Shown here: piece by piece, positions 1 to 7,098 of the stretch
Layout of the letters: every line of letters starts with the position of its first letter
Position numbering within the stretch: the first letter of the stretch is position 1
DNA from: Sphaerochaeta sp.
Lineage (GTDB): Bacteria > Spirochaetota > Spirochaetia > Sphaerochaetales > Sphaerochaetaceae
Direction of reading: 5' to 3'
Length of the DNA stretch: 13,168 bases
NCBI GenBank assembly: GCA_023228445.1
Contig: JALOBD010000057.1
Span: forward strand, 1-13,168
Notes under the pieces: model-generated
What the model was told of the DNA's origin: nothing
Seen by the model: the letters and a program-made list of their open reading frames with translations, nothing else
Databases searched by the model: none
Position numbers and translations under genes: made by a program

Positions 1-42
1 GGGAAGCAGTTGCTCAATGGGCATGAGTTCCTGTTCAGACAT
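1..42 (-). CDS. Start of an unidentified protein, cut by the left window edge
   Basis: Reading the - strand, an ATG at 42-40 is preceded by GGAGG (complement of 47-51) with a 4-nt gap. The frame stays open for all 14 codons to the edge and encodes MSEQELMPIEQLLP. The gene lies 81 nt downstream of the queuosine-precursor transporter on the same strand and could be cotranscribed with it. Fourteen residues are too few to name a family. The call rests only on the ribosome-binding site, the start codon and the absence of stops, so a chance match is possible. Confidence 0.45.
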   Translation of the reverse strand, partial: MSEQELMPIEQLLP

Positions 43-123
43 AGCGCCTCCATAAATAACGATACTCGGATGGGGTCCTCCCCACCCACATCAAAGGTAC
101 TCAAAGTTTTTCGCAAAGGAAAG

Positions 124-768
124 CTACCGGCTCGATCCCCGCAGCCATTTGACGCCGAGGTAACAGAAGGGGGTGTCAAGGAGGGCGAAGAGGACCTTGG
201 CGAGCCAGTAGGGGATGATGAGGGTGAAGAGGAAGCTCGCCGTATAGGTGCTGTTCATCCGATAGAAGGCGATGAACATGAAGATCACCGTGTCAACGAA
301 CTGACTGGTGATGGTGGAGAGGTTGTTGCGGATCCACAGCTTCTTGCCCTTGTTGATCCTCTTGAAGAAGAGGAAGAGCCACACGTCGAGGTTCTGGCTG
401 ATGGAGAAGCTGATCAAGCTGGCCAGGCTCATGCGCATTGACATGCCGAAGATCGCGCGGTACGCCTCCTGCAGGTCCCACGATGCGTGGGGCTTGATGG
501 GGATGAAGATGGCGGTGACGACGAAGACGATGACGAGCATCAGGATGGAGAGGCGCACGATGAGGTTGGCATGTTCCCCTCCCTTGACCTCGGCGATGAT
601 GTCGGTGATCAAGAAGAGGACCGGCATGAAGAAGATGCCCACCGACACCCTGACGCCGGCCAGGCTGATGATCTTGCTGCCGACGGTGTTGACCAACACC
701 ATCCCGGTTATATAGAGGGCGAAGAGAACCATCTCCTTGCGATCCAATGCTGTGCTGTTGTTGCCCAT
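124..768 (-). CDS. yhhQ: Queuosine-precursor transporter, YhhQ/VUT (DUF165) family
   Basis: The 214-residue integral membrane protein has about six hydrophobic segments, close to the usual ~220 residues of the YhhQ family. Family-type motifs are visible: an acidic D-x-x-x-E-x-x-G stretch (DIIAEVKG, residues 56-63) and a polar helix with R-N-N-x-x-T-x-x-S-Q-x-x-D (147-160), the most recognisable block of the family. Characterised members import the queuosine precursors preQ0 or preQ1 for tRNA modification; the exact substrate here is inference. I chose the ATG at 768 because AAGGAGG lies at the normal distance upstream. The same frame stays open further upstream to 906, but that extension crosses the promoter and lacks a ribosome site. 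The gene is divergent from the sugar ABC operon and shows no functional link to it. Confidence 0.85.
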   Translation of the reverse strand: MGNNSTALDRKEMVLFALYITGMVLVNTVGSKIISLAGVRVSVGIFFMPVLFLITDIIAEVKGGEHANLIVRLSILMLVIVFVVTAIFIPIKPHASWDLQEAYRAIFGMSMRMSLASLISFSISQNLDVWLFLFFKRINKGKKLWIRNNLSTITSQFVDTVIFMFIAFYRMNSTYTASFLFTLIIPYWLAKVLFALLDTPFCYLGVKWLRGSSR

Positions 769-794
769 GTGGTCCTCCTTGACACTGATGGCAA

Positions 795-824
795 AGTGTA
801 GCGAAAAGAGGGGAGGCGGGTCAA
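795..824 (-). promoter_or_regulatory. Putative sigma-70 promoter of the queuosine-precursor transporter gene
   Basis: On the - strand, TTGACC (complement of 819-824) and TACACT (complement of 795-800) are separated by 18 nt. They match the -35 and -10 consensus at 5/6 and 4/6 positions. Transcription would start near 788, leaving a leader of about 20 nt with the AGGAGG site just before the ATG at 768. Assignment is by pattern only. Confidence 0.55.
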
Positions 825-846
825 ATGGAGCGGGCGCGCCCCATCG

Positions 847-862
847 GGCATACCGGTTTGCC
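847..862. promoter_or_regulatory. Near-perfect 16-bp palindrome, possible operator
   Basis: GGCATACCGGTTTGCC is self-complementary in seven of eight pairs (only T851/T858 fail). It is centred on CG like many LacI-family sites and lies 22 bp upstream of the -35 box of the divergent transporter gene. Its sequence differs from the 915-930 palindrome, so a different regulator, or none, may read it. A chance palindrome cannot be excluded. Confidence 0.3.
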
Positions 863-914
863 AGTGTTGGAGGCAAGAATTCTGGAATCGGGGCAAAATT
901 CACCATAAAAGGCT

Positions 915-930
915 CTGTAAACGTTTACAG
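915..930. promoter_or_regulatory. LacI/CcpA-family operator (perfect palindrome)
   Basis: CTGTAAACGTTTACAG is a perfect 16-bp palindrome with a central CG. Its inner 14 bp fit the catabolite-responsive-element consensus TGWNANCGNTNWCA exactly. LacI/GalR-family regulators bind sites of this form. It ends 6 bp before the TTGACA box of the sugar ABC operon, so that operon is the likely target. A position just upstream of -35 suits either activation or interference with polymerase binding. No regulator gene is in the window. Confidence 0.75.
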
Positions 931-936
931 TTTTCC

Positions 937-970
937 TTGACAACAGCCAAAACCCGTGTGAGACTATAAT
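937..970 (+). promoter_or_regulatory. Putative promoter of the sugar ABC operon, unusually long spacer
   Basis: A perfect TTGACA (937-942) and a perfect TATAAT (965-970) lie directly downstream of the LacI-type palindrome. They are 22 nt apart, against a normal 16-19 nt, so the two boxes may not be used together. Either TATAAT works with help from an activator, or the TTGACA is fortuitous. The start of transcription would be near 977, giving a leader of about 55 nt to the TTG start at 1032. Confidence 0.5.
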
Positions 971-1017
971 CGTATTATACCATTGGGCCGGAGAAAACAT
1001 CGCTTTATCACACGATC

Positions 1018-1023
1018 AAGGAG
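1018..1023 (+). promoter_or_regulatory. Ribosome-binding site that fixes a TTG start
   Basis: AAGGAG lies 8 nt before the TTG at 1032, which is ideal spacing. The first in-frame ATG (1053) has no comparable site at a suitable distance, so TTG is preferred. Confidence 0.7.
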
Positions 1024-1031
1024 CTGGCGTT

Positions 1032-2528
1032 TTGGCGACAACTGTTCTTACCATGAAGAATATTGACAAGCGGTTTGCCGGGGTCCACGCCCTCAAGGGG
1101 GTCGATTTCGACCTGAGGGAAGGGGAGATCCATGCGCTGGTCGGCGAGAACGGGGCAGGCAAATCGACCTTGATGAAGGCGCTGACCGGGATCTTCCCCA
1201 AGGATAGCGGGGACATCATCTATCTGGGCAAGCCCTTCAACCCCAAGGGGCCGAAGGATTCGCTGGATGCAGGGATCGCCATCGTCCACCAAGAGCTGAA
1301 CATGATGGACGACCTCACCGTCGCCCAGAACCTCTTCATCGGTCGCGAAACGACCAAGATGAGAGGGTGGTTGCTCGACGAGAAGGGACAGAACCGGAGG
1401 GCCAGAGAGCTGCTCAGCCGGCTGAATATGGACATCGACCCCACCGAGAAGCTCGCCAACTTGACGGTGGGCAAGCAACAGATGGTTGAGATCGCCAAGG
1501 CGGTCTCCTACGACTTGAAGATCCTCATCCTCGATGAGCCGACTGCAGCACTCACCGACCGAGAGATCGACGACCTCTTCATCATCATGCGAGACCTTGC
1601 AAAGCGGGGAGTGGCGATGATCTACATCAGCCACCGCCTCGATGAGATCGGCATCATCACCGACCGGGTGACGGTGCTGCGTGATGGTGAGTACGTTGGG
1701 ACGGAGAGTACCAGCGCCCTCAGCAAGGAGCAGATGATCAATATGATGGTGGGGCGCGTCATCTATGAGCAGCCCAAGAGCCAATCGATGGTGAAGAGTG
1801 ACGCTTCAGTGGTCCTGAAGGTCTCCCACCTCAATGCCGGGCGTCAGGTCAAGGATGTGAGCTTCGAGCTGCGCTCGGGCGAGATCCTCGGCTTTGCCGG
1901 TCTGATGGGGGCGGGACGGACCGAGACGATGCGGGCCCTCTACGGTGCCGACCCCTCAAGCGGCAGCATCGAGATCGATGGGAATCCGGTCTTGATCCGC
2001 CAGCCGCTGGATGCGGTGCGCCATGGCATGGGCTACCTCAGCGAGGACCGCAAGCGCTATGGCCTTGCCATCCGCCTCTCTGTGTCCGACAACTCGGTGA
2101 TGGCTGCCTACGATGAACTGTCACCGAAGATGTTCCTGTCAATGAAGCACCTCGAGCAGACCGCCTCGACATACGTGGATAAGCTTGACATCAAGACACC
2201 GTCGCTTGAGCAGTTGGTGAAGAACCTCTCGGGAGGAAACCAACAGAAGGTCGTCATCGCCAAGTGGCTGATCAAGAACAGCAAGATCTTGATCTTCGAT
2301 GAACCGACGCGGGGTATCGATGTCGGGGCCAAGAGCGAAATCTACTCCTTGATGGCCGAACTTGCAGCAGAGGGCAAGGCGATCATCATGATCAGCAGTG
2401 AATTGAACGAGGTGCTTCGCATGAGTGACCGGATCGCCGTCATGTGTGAGGGACGGATCACCGGTTTCCTGGATATCGCTGAGGCGAGCCAGGAGAAGAT
2501 CATGCACCTGGCCACCCAACGAGAATAG
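1032..2528 (+). CDS. Sugar ABC importer ATPase with two nucleotide-binding domains (MglA/RbsA/XylG type)
   Basis: The 498-residue protein has the usual length and duplicated layout of CUT2-type sugar importer ATPases. Domain 1 has Walker A GENGAGKST (38-46), Q-loop VHQEL (85-89), a degenerate signature LTVGKQQ (144-150), Walker B ILILDEPTA (164-172) and the switch histidine H201. Domain 2 has the degenerate Walker A typical of the family (GLMGAGRTE, 290-298), an intact signature LSGGNQQK (399-406) and Walker B ILIFDEPTRGID (419-430), with serine/glutamate (ISSELNE) where the switch histidine would be. It acts at the cytoplasmic face and powers the permease encoded 13 nt downstream. The TTG start is chosen on its AAGGAG site. 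The substrate (ribose, galactose, xylose or another monosaccharide) cannot be read from the ATPase. Confidence 0.95.
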   Translation: MATTVLTMKNIDKRFAGVHALKGVDFDLREGEIHALVGENGAGKSTLMKALTGIFPKDSGDIIYLGKPFNPKGPKDSLDAGIAIVHQELNMMDDLTVAQNLFIGRETTKMRGWLLDEKGQNRRARELLSRLNMDIDPTEKLANLTVGKQQMVEIAKAVSYDLKILILDEPTAALTDREIDDLFIIMRDLAKRGVAMIYISHRLDEIGIITDRVTVLRDGEYVGTESTSALSKEQMINMMVGRVIYEQPKSQSMVKSDASVVLKVSHLNAGRQVKDVSFELRSGEILGFAGLMGAGRTETMRALYGADPSSGSIEIDGNPVLIRQPLDAVRHGMGYLSEDRKRYGLAIRLSVSDNSVMAAYDELSPKMFLSMKHLEQTASTYVDKLDIKTPSLEQLVKNLSGGNQQKVVIAKWLIKNSKILIFDEPTRGIDVGAKSEIYSLMAELAAEGKAIIMISSELNEVLRMSDRIAVMCEGRITGFLDIAEASQEKIMHLATQRE

Positions 2529-2541
2529 GAGAGGACCGACT

Positions 2542-3795
2542 ATGGCAAAGGATATCAATGGCGCACCGGTAGACCAGAAGAAGGGTTTGAACATGCAGAA
2601 GCTCTTGGCCCCCTTGGCGTTGGTCATCATCTATGGCTTCTTCTCGATCTTCGGGCGTAACTTCTTCTCGTACACCACGCTGGTCAACATCCTTGACTCC
2701 TCCTACTACATCGGTTTCATCGCCATCGGGGTCACCTTCGTCATCATCACCGGTGGCATCGACCTCTCCTGTGGTACGGTCATGATGGCTGCCGCCATCA
2801 TCGGTGGGACTGCCTACAAGACCTGGCACTGGCCGATGTGGCTCAGTCTCCTCTTGATCCTTGCCGTCGGTGTCTTCTTCGGGTTCTTCAACGGCTTCCT
2901 CATCAGTCGCCTCGGTCTGCCCCCCTTCATCGCCACCCTCGGCACCCAGATGGTCAGCCTCGGCACCGGCTCGATCGTCTCCAACGTCCGCAGTGCCACC
3001 TTCCCCGCCCGTGGGGCGGCGGACAGCTGGTTCAAGAGTGCCTTCAAGTACATCACGCCCACCGACTTCTCCTTCCCCACTGGGGCGTTGATTCTCTTTG
3101 GTATGGCCTTCATTGCCTACATCGTGCTCACCCGCACCAAGATGGGGCGGTATATCTTTGCCATCGGCAGCAACAAGGATGCCGCACGCCTCAGCGGTGT
3201 GGACGTGAAGAAGTGGGAGATGGTGGCCTACATCGTCAGCGGCCTGATGGCCGGCATCGGTGGTATCGCCTTTGCCGCCGTCTACACCACCGTCATGCCC
3301 GCCCAAGGTGCCGGCTTCGAGCTTTACGCCATCGCCGGTACGGTCATCGGCGGCACCTCCCTCTCCGGTGGGGCCGGTTCGGTCGTCGGCACGATGATCG
3401 GTGTCTACATCATGAGCGTGCTGCGCGCCGGCCTCCCCTCGATGGACCTGCAGGCCCAGTACCAGACCTTCTTCACCGGTGTGGTCGTCATCGGAGCGGT
3501 GTTGCTGGACATCTATCGTGTCAAGCGGGCCAGCGAGGTGAGGATCCTCAGCCCTGCACAGCAGTACCGTGAGGAGATGCAGAGTACCATCGCCATGAAG
3601 ACCCAAGACCTTGCCGTCCTGACCGAAGAGCGTGACAAGGCGCTGCTCAAGGACGAAATCGCCCGGCTGAAAGCACAGATGGGGCAGGTATACCGTCAGA
3701 TGCGGGGCGAGGAGCGCGCCGAGCAGAAGCGGCAGCTTGCCATGGAGAAGGAGTTTGAGAAGGTTATCAAGCGAGAGATCGCAAAGGAAGAATAA
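2542..3795 (+). CDS. Sugar ABC importer permease (RbsC/MglC/XylH type) with long C-terminal cytoplasmic tail
   Basis: The 417-residue inner-membrane permease belongs to the CUT2 (BPD_transp_2) family. The family block GGIDLSCGTV is at 71-80, the cytoplasmic coupling region containing AIGSNKDAARLSGV at 207-220, and the IGGTSLSGGAGSVVGT block at 269-284. The last membrane segment ends near residue 324, where typical members stop within a few residues. Here about 90 more residues follow (roughly 327-417), highly charged (K, R, E, Q), free of hydrophobic segments and predicted by eye to be helical or coiled coil. The tail is in frame with no frameshift and ends at a normal TAA. The ATG at 2542 follows an AGGAGAGG ribosome site and lies 13 nt after the ATPase stop. 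Its partners are the flanking ATPase and binding protein. Confidence 0.93.
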   Translation: MAKDINGAPVDQKKGLNMQKLLAPLALVIIYGFFSIFGRNFFSYTTLVNILDSSYYIGFIAIGVTFVIITGGIDLSCGTVMMAAAIIGGTAYKTWHWPMWLSLLLILAVGVFFGFFNGFLISRLGLPPFIATLGTQMVSLGTGSIVSNVRSATFPARGAADSWFKSAFKYITPTDFSFPTGALILFGMAFIAYIVLTRTKMGRYIFAIGSNKDAARLSGVDVKKWEMVAYIVSGLMAGIGGIAFAAVYTTVMPAQGAGFELYAIAGTVIGGTSLSGGAGSVVGTMIGVYIMSVLRAGLPSMDLQAQYQTFFTGVVVIGAVLLDIYRVKRASEVRILSPAQQYREEMQSTIAMKTQDLAVLTEERDKALLKDEIARLKAQMGQVYRQMRGEERAEQKRQLAMEKEFEKVIKREIAKEE

Positions 3796-3810
3796 GGATT
3801 TGTGTTCTAA

Positions 3811-3837
3811 CCGGAAGGTTGTCTTTCGGATTATTTT
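3811..3837 (+). terminator. Weak intercistronic hairpin before the binding-protein gene
   Basis: CCGGAAG (3811-3817) pairs with CTTTCGG (3823-3829) around a 5-nt loop, with one G-U pair, and is followed by ATTATTTT. It sits in the 54-nt gap between permease and binding protein, just before the AAGGAGG site at 3838-3844. The stem is too short for a strong terminator. It may be a leaky terminator or, more likely, a processing or stability element that adjusts binding-protein expression relative to the membrane components. Confidence 0.4.
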
Positions 3838-3849
3838 AAGGAGGATCAT

Positions 3850-4944
3850 ATGAGAAAGATCTTGGTTGTCCTACTTGCATTGGTATTTGTGGCATCCATA
3901 CCGCTCTTCTCCCAGGCTGCGACGGAGGCTAAGAAGCCGTATATCGCCGTCGTATCCAAGGGCGAACAGCACGATTTCTGGCAGCAGGTGAAGCTTGGAG
4001 CCAACGCTGCGGCCAAAGACTATGGCGTGGACATCACCTTTGAGGGTCCACCTTCTGAAAGTGATGTGCAGATCCAGGTGGAGATGCTCAACAACGCCAT
4101 GGCGAAGAACCCGGTTGCCATCGCCCTCGCTGCACTGAACACCAGCAGTGTGCTCGACCAGCTGCAGCAGACCAAGTCCAGGGGTATCCCGGTGATCGGA
4201 TTCGACTCCGGTGTTCCCGAGGCTCCGGCCGGGTCGATCTGGGCCAACGCCGCGACGAACAACTACGCAGCCGCAGGTCTTGCCGCTGAGAAGATGTTCC
4301 CGTTGATCAAGAGCCGCATCGAGGCGGCAACCGATGCTCGCCCGGTGAAGATTGTGGTCATGAACCAGGACGCTTCGGGTGAATCGTTGCTCAGCCGTGG
4401 CAAGGGCTTTAGAGACACGATGGTCAAGTTGATCGACGAGCAGACCAAGCTCAGTCGCGACGACATCGCCGTCATCGGCAACACCGCCTATATCGCCGCC
4501 GACAGCCCGACTCGTGGGCGCAAGGTGATCATCGAGATGGTCGTACCTGCTTCCACGGCGGTCACCGACGCTACCAACACCGCACAGGCGATCCTCAACA
4601 AGGTCGTCAGTGATCGTGTGCTGGGCATCTTCTGCTCCAACGAGGCGACCGTCAAGGGCCTCTTGGCTGCGACCAACGATGGTGCGACGCTCAAGTCCAA
4701 CGTCAACTACCGTGATGTCGTCGTCGTCGGCTACGACGCCGGTGAGGCACAGAAGAACGCGGTGCGCGCCGAGTACTTCCTCGGCTCCATCACCCAGGAT
4801 CCGTACATGATCGGCTATCGCGCTGTCGAGCTCGCCTATAAGGCATACAAGGGCGAACCAGTGGCAGACGTCGACACCGGTGCGAAGTTCTGGGACAAGA
4901 ACAACATGGACGATGCTGATATCAAGGGTTTGCTCTACGACTGA
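3850..4944 (+). CDS. Periplasmic sugar-binding protein of the CUT2 importer (Peripla_BP_4 / MglB-RbsB-like)
   Basis: The 364-residue protein begins with a Sec signal peptide: MRK, a hydrophobic core, and a likely signal-peptidase I site after SQA at residue 23. There is no lipobox cysteine, so it should be soluble in the periplasm. The mature part shows a type I binding-protein fold: opening strand YIAVVSKG (31-38), an aromatic pair FW (43-44), the hinge-like block GIPVIGFDSG (112-121), and a C-lobe strand ending GYDAG (294-298). This resembles LacI-family effector domains and ribose/galactose-binding proteins. Start ATG 3850 has AAGGAGG upstream. It is the last gene of the ATPase-permease-binding-protein unit, ended by the terminator at 4970. 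The bound sugar is not identified; these features favour a monosaccharide. Confidence 0.92.
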   Translation: MRKILVVLLALVFVASIPLFSQAATEAKKPYIAVVSKGEQHDFWQQVKLGANAAAKDYGVDITFEGPPSESDVQIQVEMLNNAMAKNPVAIALAALNTSSVLDQLQQTKSRGIPVIGFDSGVPEAPAGSIWANAATNNYAAAGLAAEKMFPLIKSRIEAATDARPVKIVVMNQDASGESLLSRGKGFRDTMVKLIDEQTKLSRDDIAVIGNTAYIAADSPTRGRKVIIEMVVPASTAVTDATNTAQAILNKVVSDRVLGIFCSNEATVKGLLAATNDGATLKSNVNYRDVVVVGYDAGEAQKNAVRAEYFLGSITQDPYMIGYRAVELAYKAYKGEPVADVDTGAKFWDKNNMDDADIKGLLYD

Positions 4945-4969
4945 TCACTGGCATCTGATACACAACACA

Positions 4970-4993
4970 GACCCGGCTTTGGCCGGGTCTTTT
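4970..4993 (+). terminator. Strong intrinsic terminator of the CUT2 sugar operon
   Basis: GACCCGGC (4970-4977) and GCCGGGTC (4982-4989) form a perfect 8-bp stem around a TTTG loop, followed by TTTTCATTTT. It begins 25 nt after the binding-protein stop. It separates the first sugar operon from the rhamnogalacturonan operon. Confidence 0.9.
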
Positions 4994-5025
4994 CATTTTA
5001 GGTGTAAACAGGGTTTCGCGGATGC

Positions 5026-5054
5026 TCCACAGCATGAACAAATCATGCTAGAAT
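5026..5054 (+). promoter_or_regulatory. Putative promoter of the rhamnogalacturonan operon (extended -10)
   Basis: TCCACA (5026-5031, 4/6 match) and TAGAAT (5049-5054, 5/6 match) are separated by 17 nt, and the -10 has the extended TGC element at 5046-5048. Transcription would start near 5061, about 80 nt before the likely start of the first permease. It lies just downstream of the strong terminator, consistent with an independent unit. Confidence 0.55.
5031..5049. promoter_or_regulatory. Inverted repeat AGCATG-N7-CATGCT, candidate operator
   Basis: Two perfectly complementary 6-bp arms (5031-5036 and 5044-5049) flank a 7-bp spacer and fill the interval between the -35 and -10 boxes of the putative promoter. 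A dimeric repressor here would block polymerase. It is unlike the palindrome at 915-930, which suggests the two sugar operons answer to different regulators. No regulator gene is present in the window. Confidence 0.45.
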
Positions 5055-5142
5055 ATGACTGAATCGTGATGGCTGATTGCTATGTTCCATGGTACAATTC
5101 GTTGGAATCGCGTTCTATTATATGGGCTTTATCGGAGGGTGG

Positions 5143-6129
5143 ATGGGAGTGCATACCAAGGCAAGGCTACTACAGCCTCGTGGAATAACTATAGAGAGAC
5201 GAGGGACATCTACGTGGCGTCGGGAACTCTCCGCACATGCCTGGCTCTACGTTTTCGTCGTCCCCGGCATTATCTACATGCTCATCTTCGTCTTTCTCCC
5301 GCTGCTTGGGTTGGTCATGGCATTCCAGCGCTTCAGCCCCTACAGTGGCTCGGGGCCGTTTGGTGCCTTCATCCACAGCGAATTCGTCGGCTTCGACATC
5401 TTCCGGGGACTCTTCAATGGCCCTGATTTCTGGCGGGTGCTGCGCAACACGCTGGCCATCAACATCAGCGCGCTGATCTTCTACTTCCCGGCCCCGATCA
5501 TCCTTGCATTGCTGCTCCACGAGATCCAGAACCAGGCGTTCAAACGCACCACACAGACGATTGTCTACATCCCGCACTTCATCAGCTGGGTCATCGTAGG
5601 CTCGATCACCTTCCAGATGTTCAACGCACAGGACGGCATCCTGATGATGCTCATCAAGCAAGTCTTCCCCAATATGCCCAACGTCCTCTCAACCCCGGGC
5701 GCATTCATCCCGATGCTCCTTGGGCAGAGCATGTGGAAGGAGACGGGCTTTGGCACGATCATCTACCTGGCAGCACTCGCCTCCGTCGACCCGCAGCTCT
5801 ATGAAGCGGCTACCGTCGACGGCGCCAACCGGTGGCAGAAGATGTGGAACATCACGTTGCCTGGCATCGTGGGCACCATCGTGATCATGTTGATCCTCAA
5901 GCTCGGGCAGATGCTGAATACCGGTTATGAGCAGATTTTCTTGATGCAGAACTCGCTCAACCGCTCAGTCAGTGATGTCTTTGACACCTATATCTATACG
6001 ATGAGCATCATCAACGGCAACTATTCGCTGGGAACGGCCATGGGCCTCTTCAAGTCGGTGGTCGGTATGCTGCTGGTCATCGGATCGAACAGCCTCTCCA
6101 AACGGTTTGGCTCTTCGGGTCTGTATTGA
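5143..6129 (+). CDS. lplB: LplB-like (CUT1) ABC permease for oligosaccharide uptake
   Basis: This 328-residue inner-membrane permease has six predicted membrane segments (about 33-61, 102-128, 139-160, 188-215, 241-258 and 299-318). The ATPase-coupling EAA loop is EAATVDG (221-227), continuing to ITLPG (237-241). The sequence fits the LplB/YteP branch of MalF-type permeases. Together with the next two genes and the YetA-like lyase it resembles the B. subtilis lpl cluster, so rhamnogalacturonan oligosaccharides are the likely cargo (inference). The start is uncertain. ATG 5143 has GGAGGG only 4 nt away, GTG 5149 has the same site at about 10 nt, and ATG 5089, ATG 5122 and TTG 5077 are also in frame without good ribosome sites. 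The chosen start leaves about 30 polar residues before the first membrane segment. Confidence 0.92.
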   Translation: MGVHTKARLLQPRGITIERRGTSTWRRELSAHAWLYVFVVPGIIYMLIFVFLPLLGLVMAFQRFSPYSGSGPFGAFIHSEFVGFDIFRGLFNGPDFWRVLRNTLAINISALIFYFPAPIILALLLHEIQNQAFKRTTQTIVYIPHFISWVIVGSITFQMFNAQDGILMMLIKQVFPNMPNVLSTPGAFIPMLLGQSMWKETGFGTIIYLAALASVDPQLYEAATVDGANRWQKMWNITLPGIVGTIVIMLILKLGQMLNTGYEQIFLMQNSLNRSVSDVFDTYIYTMSIINGNYSLGTAMGLFKSVVGMLLVIGSNSLSKRFGSSGLY

Positions 6130-6143
6130 GGGAGGGGGAGACC

Positions 6144-7046
6144 ATGCCAAAATTCAAGCACGCCCTCGTCAAACGCAGCCCGATGGACATGTTCGCACAG
6201 GTCATCATCTACATCCTTGTCGGCTCCTTCGCCCTGATCACCCTACTGCCGTTCGTCTACATCTTCGCCGGCAGCTTCGCCACCGACCGTGAGTTGATCG
6301 AGCGCCCCTTCTTCCTCTTCCCGAAGACCATCAGCTTCAACGCCTACAAGTACATCTTCGACAACGGGGACATCTTCCGTGGCCTGCGCAACTCTCTCAT
6401 CGTCACCGTCGTCGGCACGACGATCAACATGTTCTTCTCCACGACGCTCGCCTACCCACTCAGCCGTCCCTACTTCAAGGGTAAGAAGTTCATCTTCGCC
6501 ATGGTCCTCGTCTCGCTGCTCTTCACCGCCGGTATGGTGCCCAACTACCTCTTGGTCGCCAACATCCTGCGCCTTCGCAACACCTATTGGTCGTTGTGGC
6601 TCCCCGGGGCGATCAACATGTTCAACATGTTGATCATCATGAACTACTTCCGCAGCCTTCCCCAGGAGATGGAGGAGTCGGCCTACATGGACGGGGCCAA
6701 CGACCTGCAGATCTTCACCCGTATCATGCTGCCACTCTCTGCGCCAGCACTCGCTTCGGTATCGCTCTTCTACGCGGTGAGCCACTGGAACAGCTACTTT
6801 GGGGCGATGATGTACATCAGTGACCGCCGATGGGAGGTCGTACAGATCATGCTCAGGCGCATTATCTTCCTCACCCAGTCCATCTCGAGTGAGACGGGGA
6901 TCGACTGGGGTCTGCTGGGAGAGCCACCGGAGAAGTCCATCAGGCTGGCGACCACGGTCTTTGCCGTCATCCCCATCCTGTTGGTCTACCCATTCATTCA
7001 GAAATACTTCACCCAGGGAGTCATGGTTGGCTCCATCAAGGGGTGA
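6144..7046 (+). CDS. lplC: LplC-like (CUT1) ABC permease for oligosaccharide uptake
   Basis: The 300-residue MalG/UgpE-type permease (LplC/YtcP branch) has about six membrane segments. An EAA-like loop EESAYMDGAND (177-187) leads into IMLPLSAP (194-201). The C-terminus GVMVGSIKG is typical of this branch. ATG 6144 follows a GGAGG (6131-6135) at 8 nt spacing, and the gene starts 14 nt after the lplB-like stop, so the two permeases are surely cotranscribed and form a heterodimer. No ATPase is encoded in this operon. CUT1 importers of this kind commonly use a shared MsmX/UgpC-type ATPase encoded elsewhere, which I infer here. Confidence 0.94.
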   Translation: MPKFKHALVKRSPMDMFAQVIIYILVGSFALITLLPFVYIFAGSFATDRELIERPFFLFPKTISFNAYKYIFDNGDIFRGLRNSLIVTVVGTTINMFFSTTLAYPLSRPYFKGKKFIFAMVLVSLLFTAGMVPNYLLVANILRLRNTYWSLWLPGAINMFNMLIIMNYFRSLPQEMEESAYMDGANDLQIFTRIMLPLSAPALASVSLFYAVSHWNSYFGAMMYISDRRWEVVQIMLRRIIFLTQSISSETGIDWGLLGEPPEKSIRLATTVFAVIPILLVYPFIQKYFTQGVMVGSIKG

Positions 7047-7098
7047 TTGTATAGACGTTCATGCCCGTCATGGGTGTGAGATATGTAAGGAGGAGATC

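Noticed and set aside
68..87. Hairpin GGATGGGG/CCCCACCC between the two - strand genes as a terminator
   Set aside because: The stem contains an A-C mismatch, the loop is 4 nt, and no U tract follows on the - strand, so termination is unlikely.
832..841. GGGCGCGCCC palindrome
   Set aside because: It is only 10 bp of pure G/C in a GC-rich genome and is not placed on a promoter element; chance is a sufficient explanation.
769..906. N-terminal extension of the queuosine-precursor transporter to an ATG at 906
   Set aside because: It would cross the putative promoter and adds a sequence with no resemblance to the family start. The ATG at 768 has an AAGGAGG at correct spacing.
2500..3849. 449-codon open frame on the - strand opposite the CUT2 permease
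   Set aside because: The translation is dominated by D, G, E, H and T repeats, as expected from the complement of a hydrophobic membrane gene. The + strand frame carries clear family motifs.
5003..5017. GTAAAC...GTTTC as a second LacI-type site upstream of the rhamnogalacturonan operon
   Set aside because: Only AAAC/GTTT pair, with a 3-bp centre and no central CG. It does not match the 915-930 palindrome well enough.
7047..7098. Possible GACG...CGTC hairpin between the lplC-like gene and the binding-protein gene
   Set aside because: The stem is only 4 bp with a long loop and no U tract, so no regulatory role can be supported.
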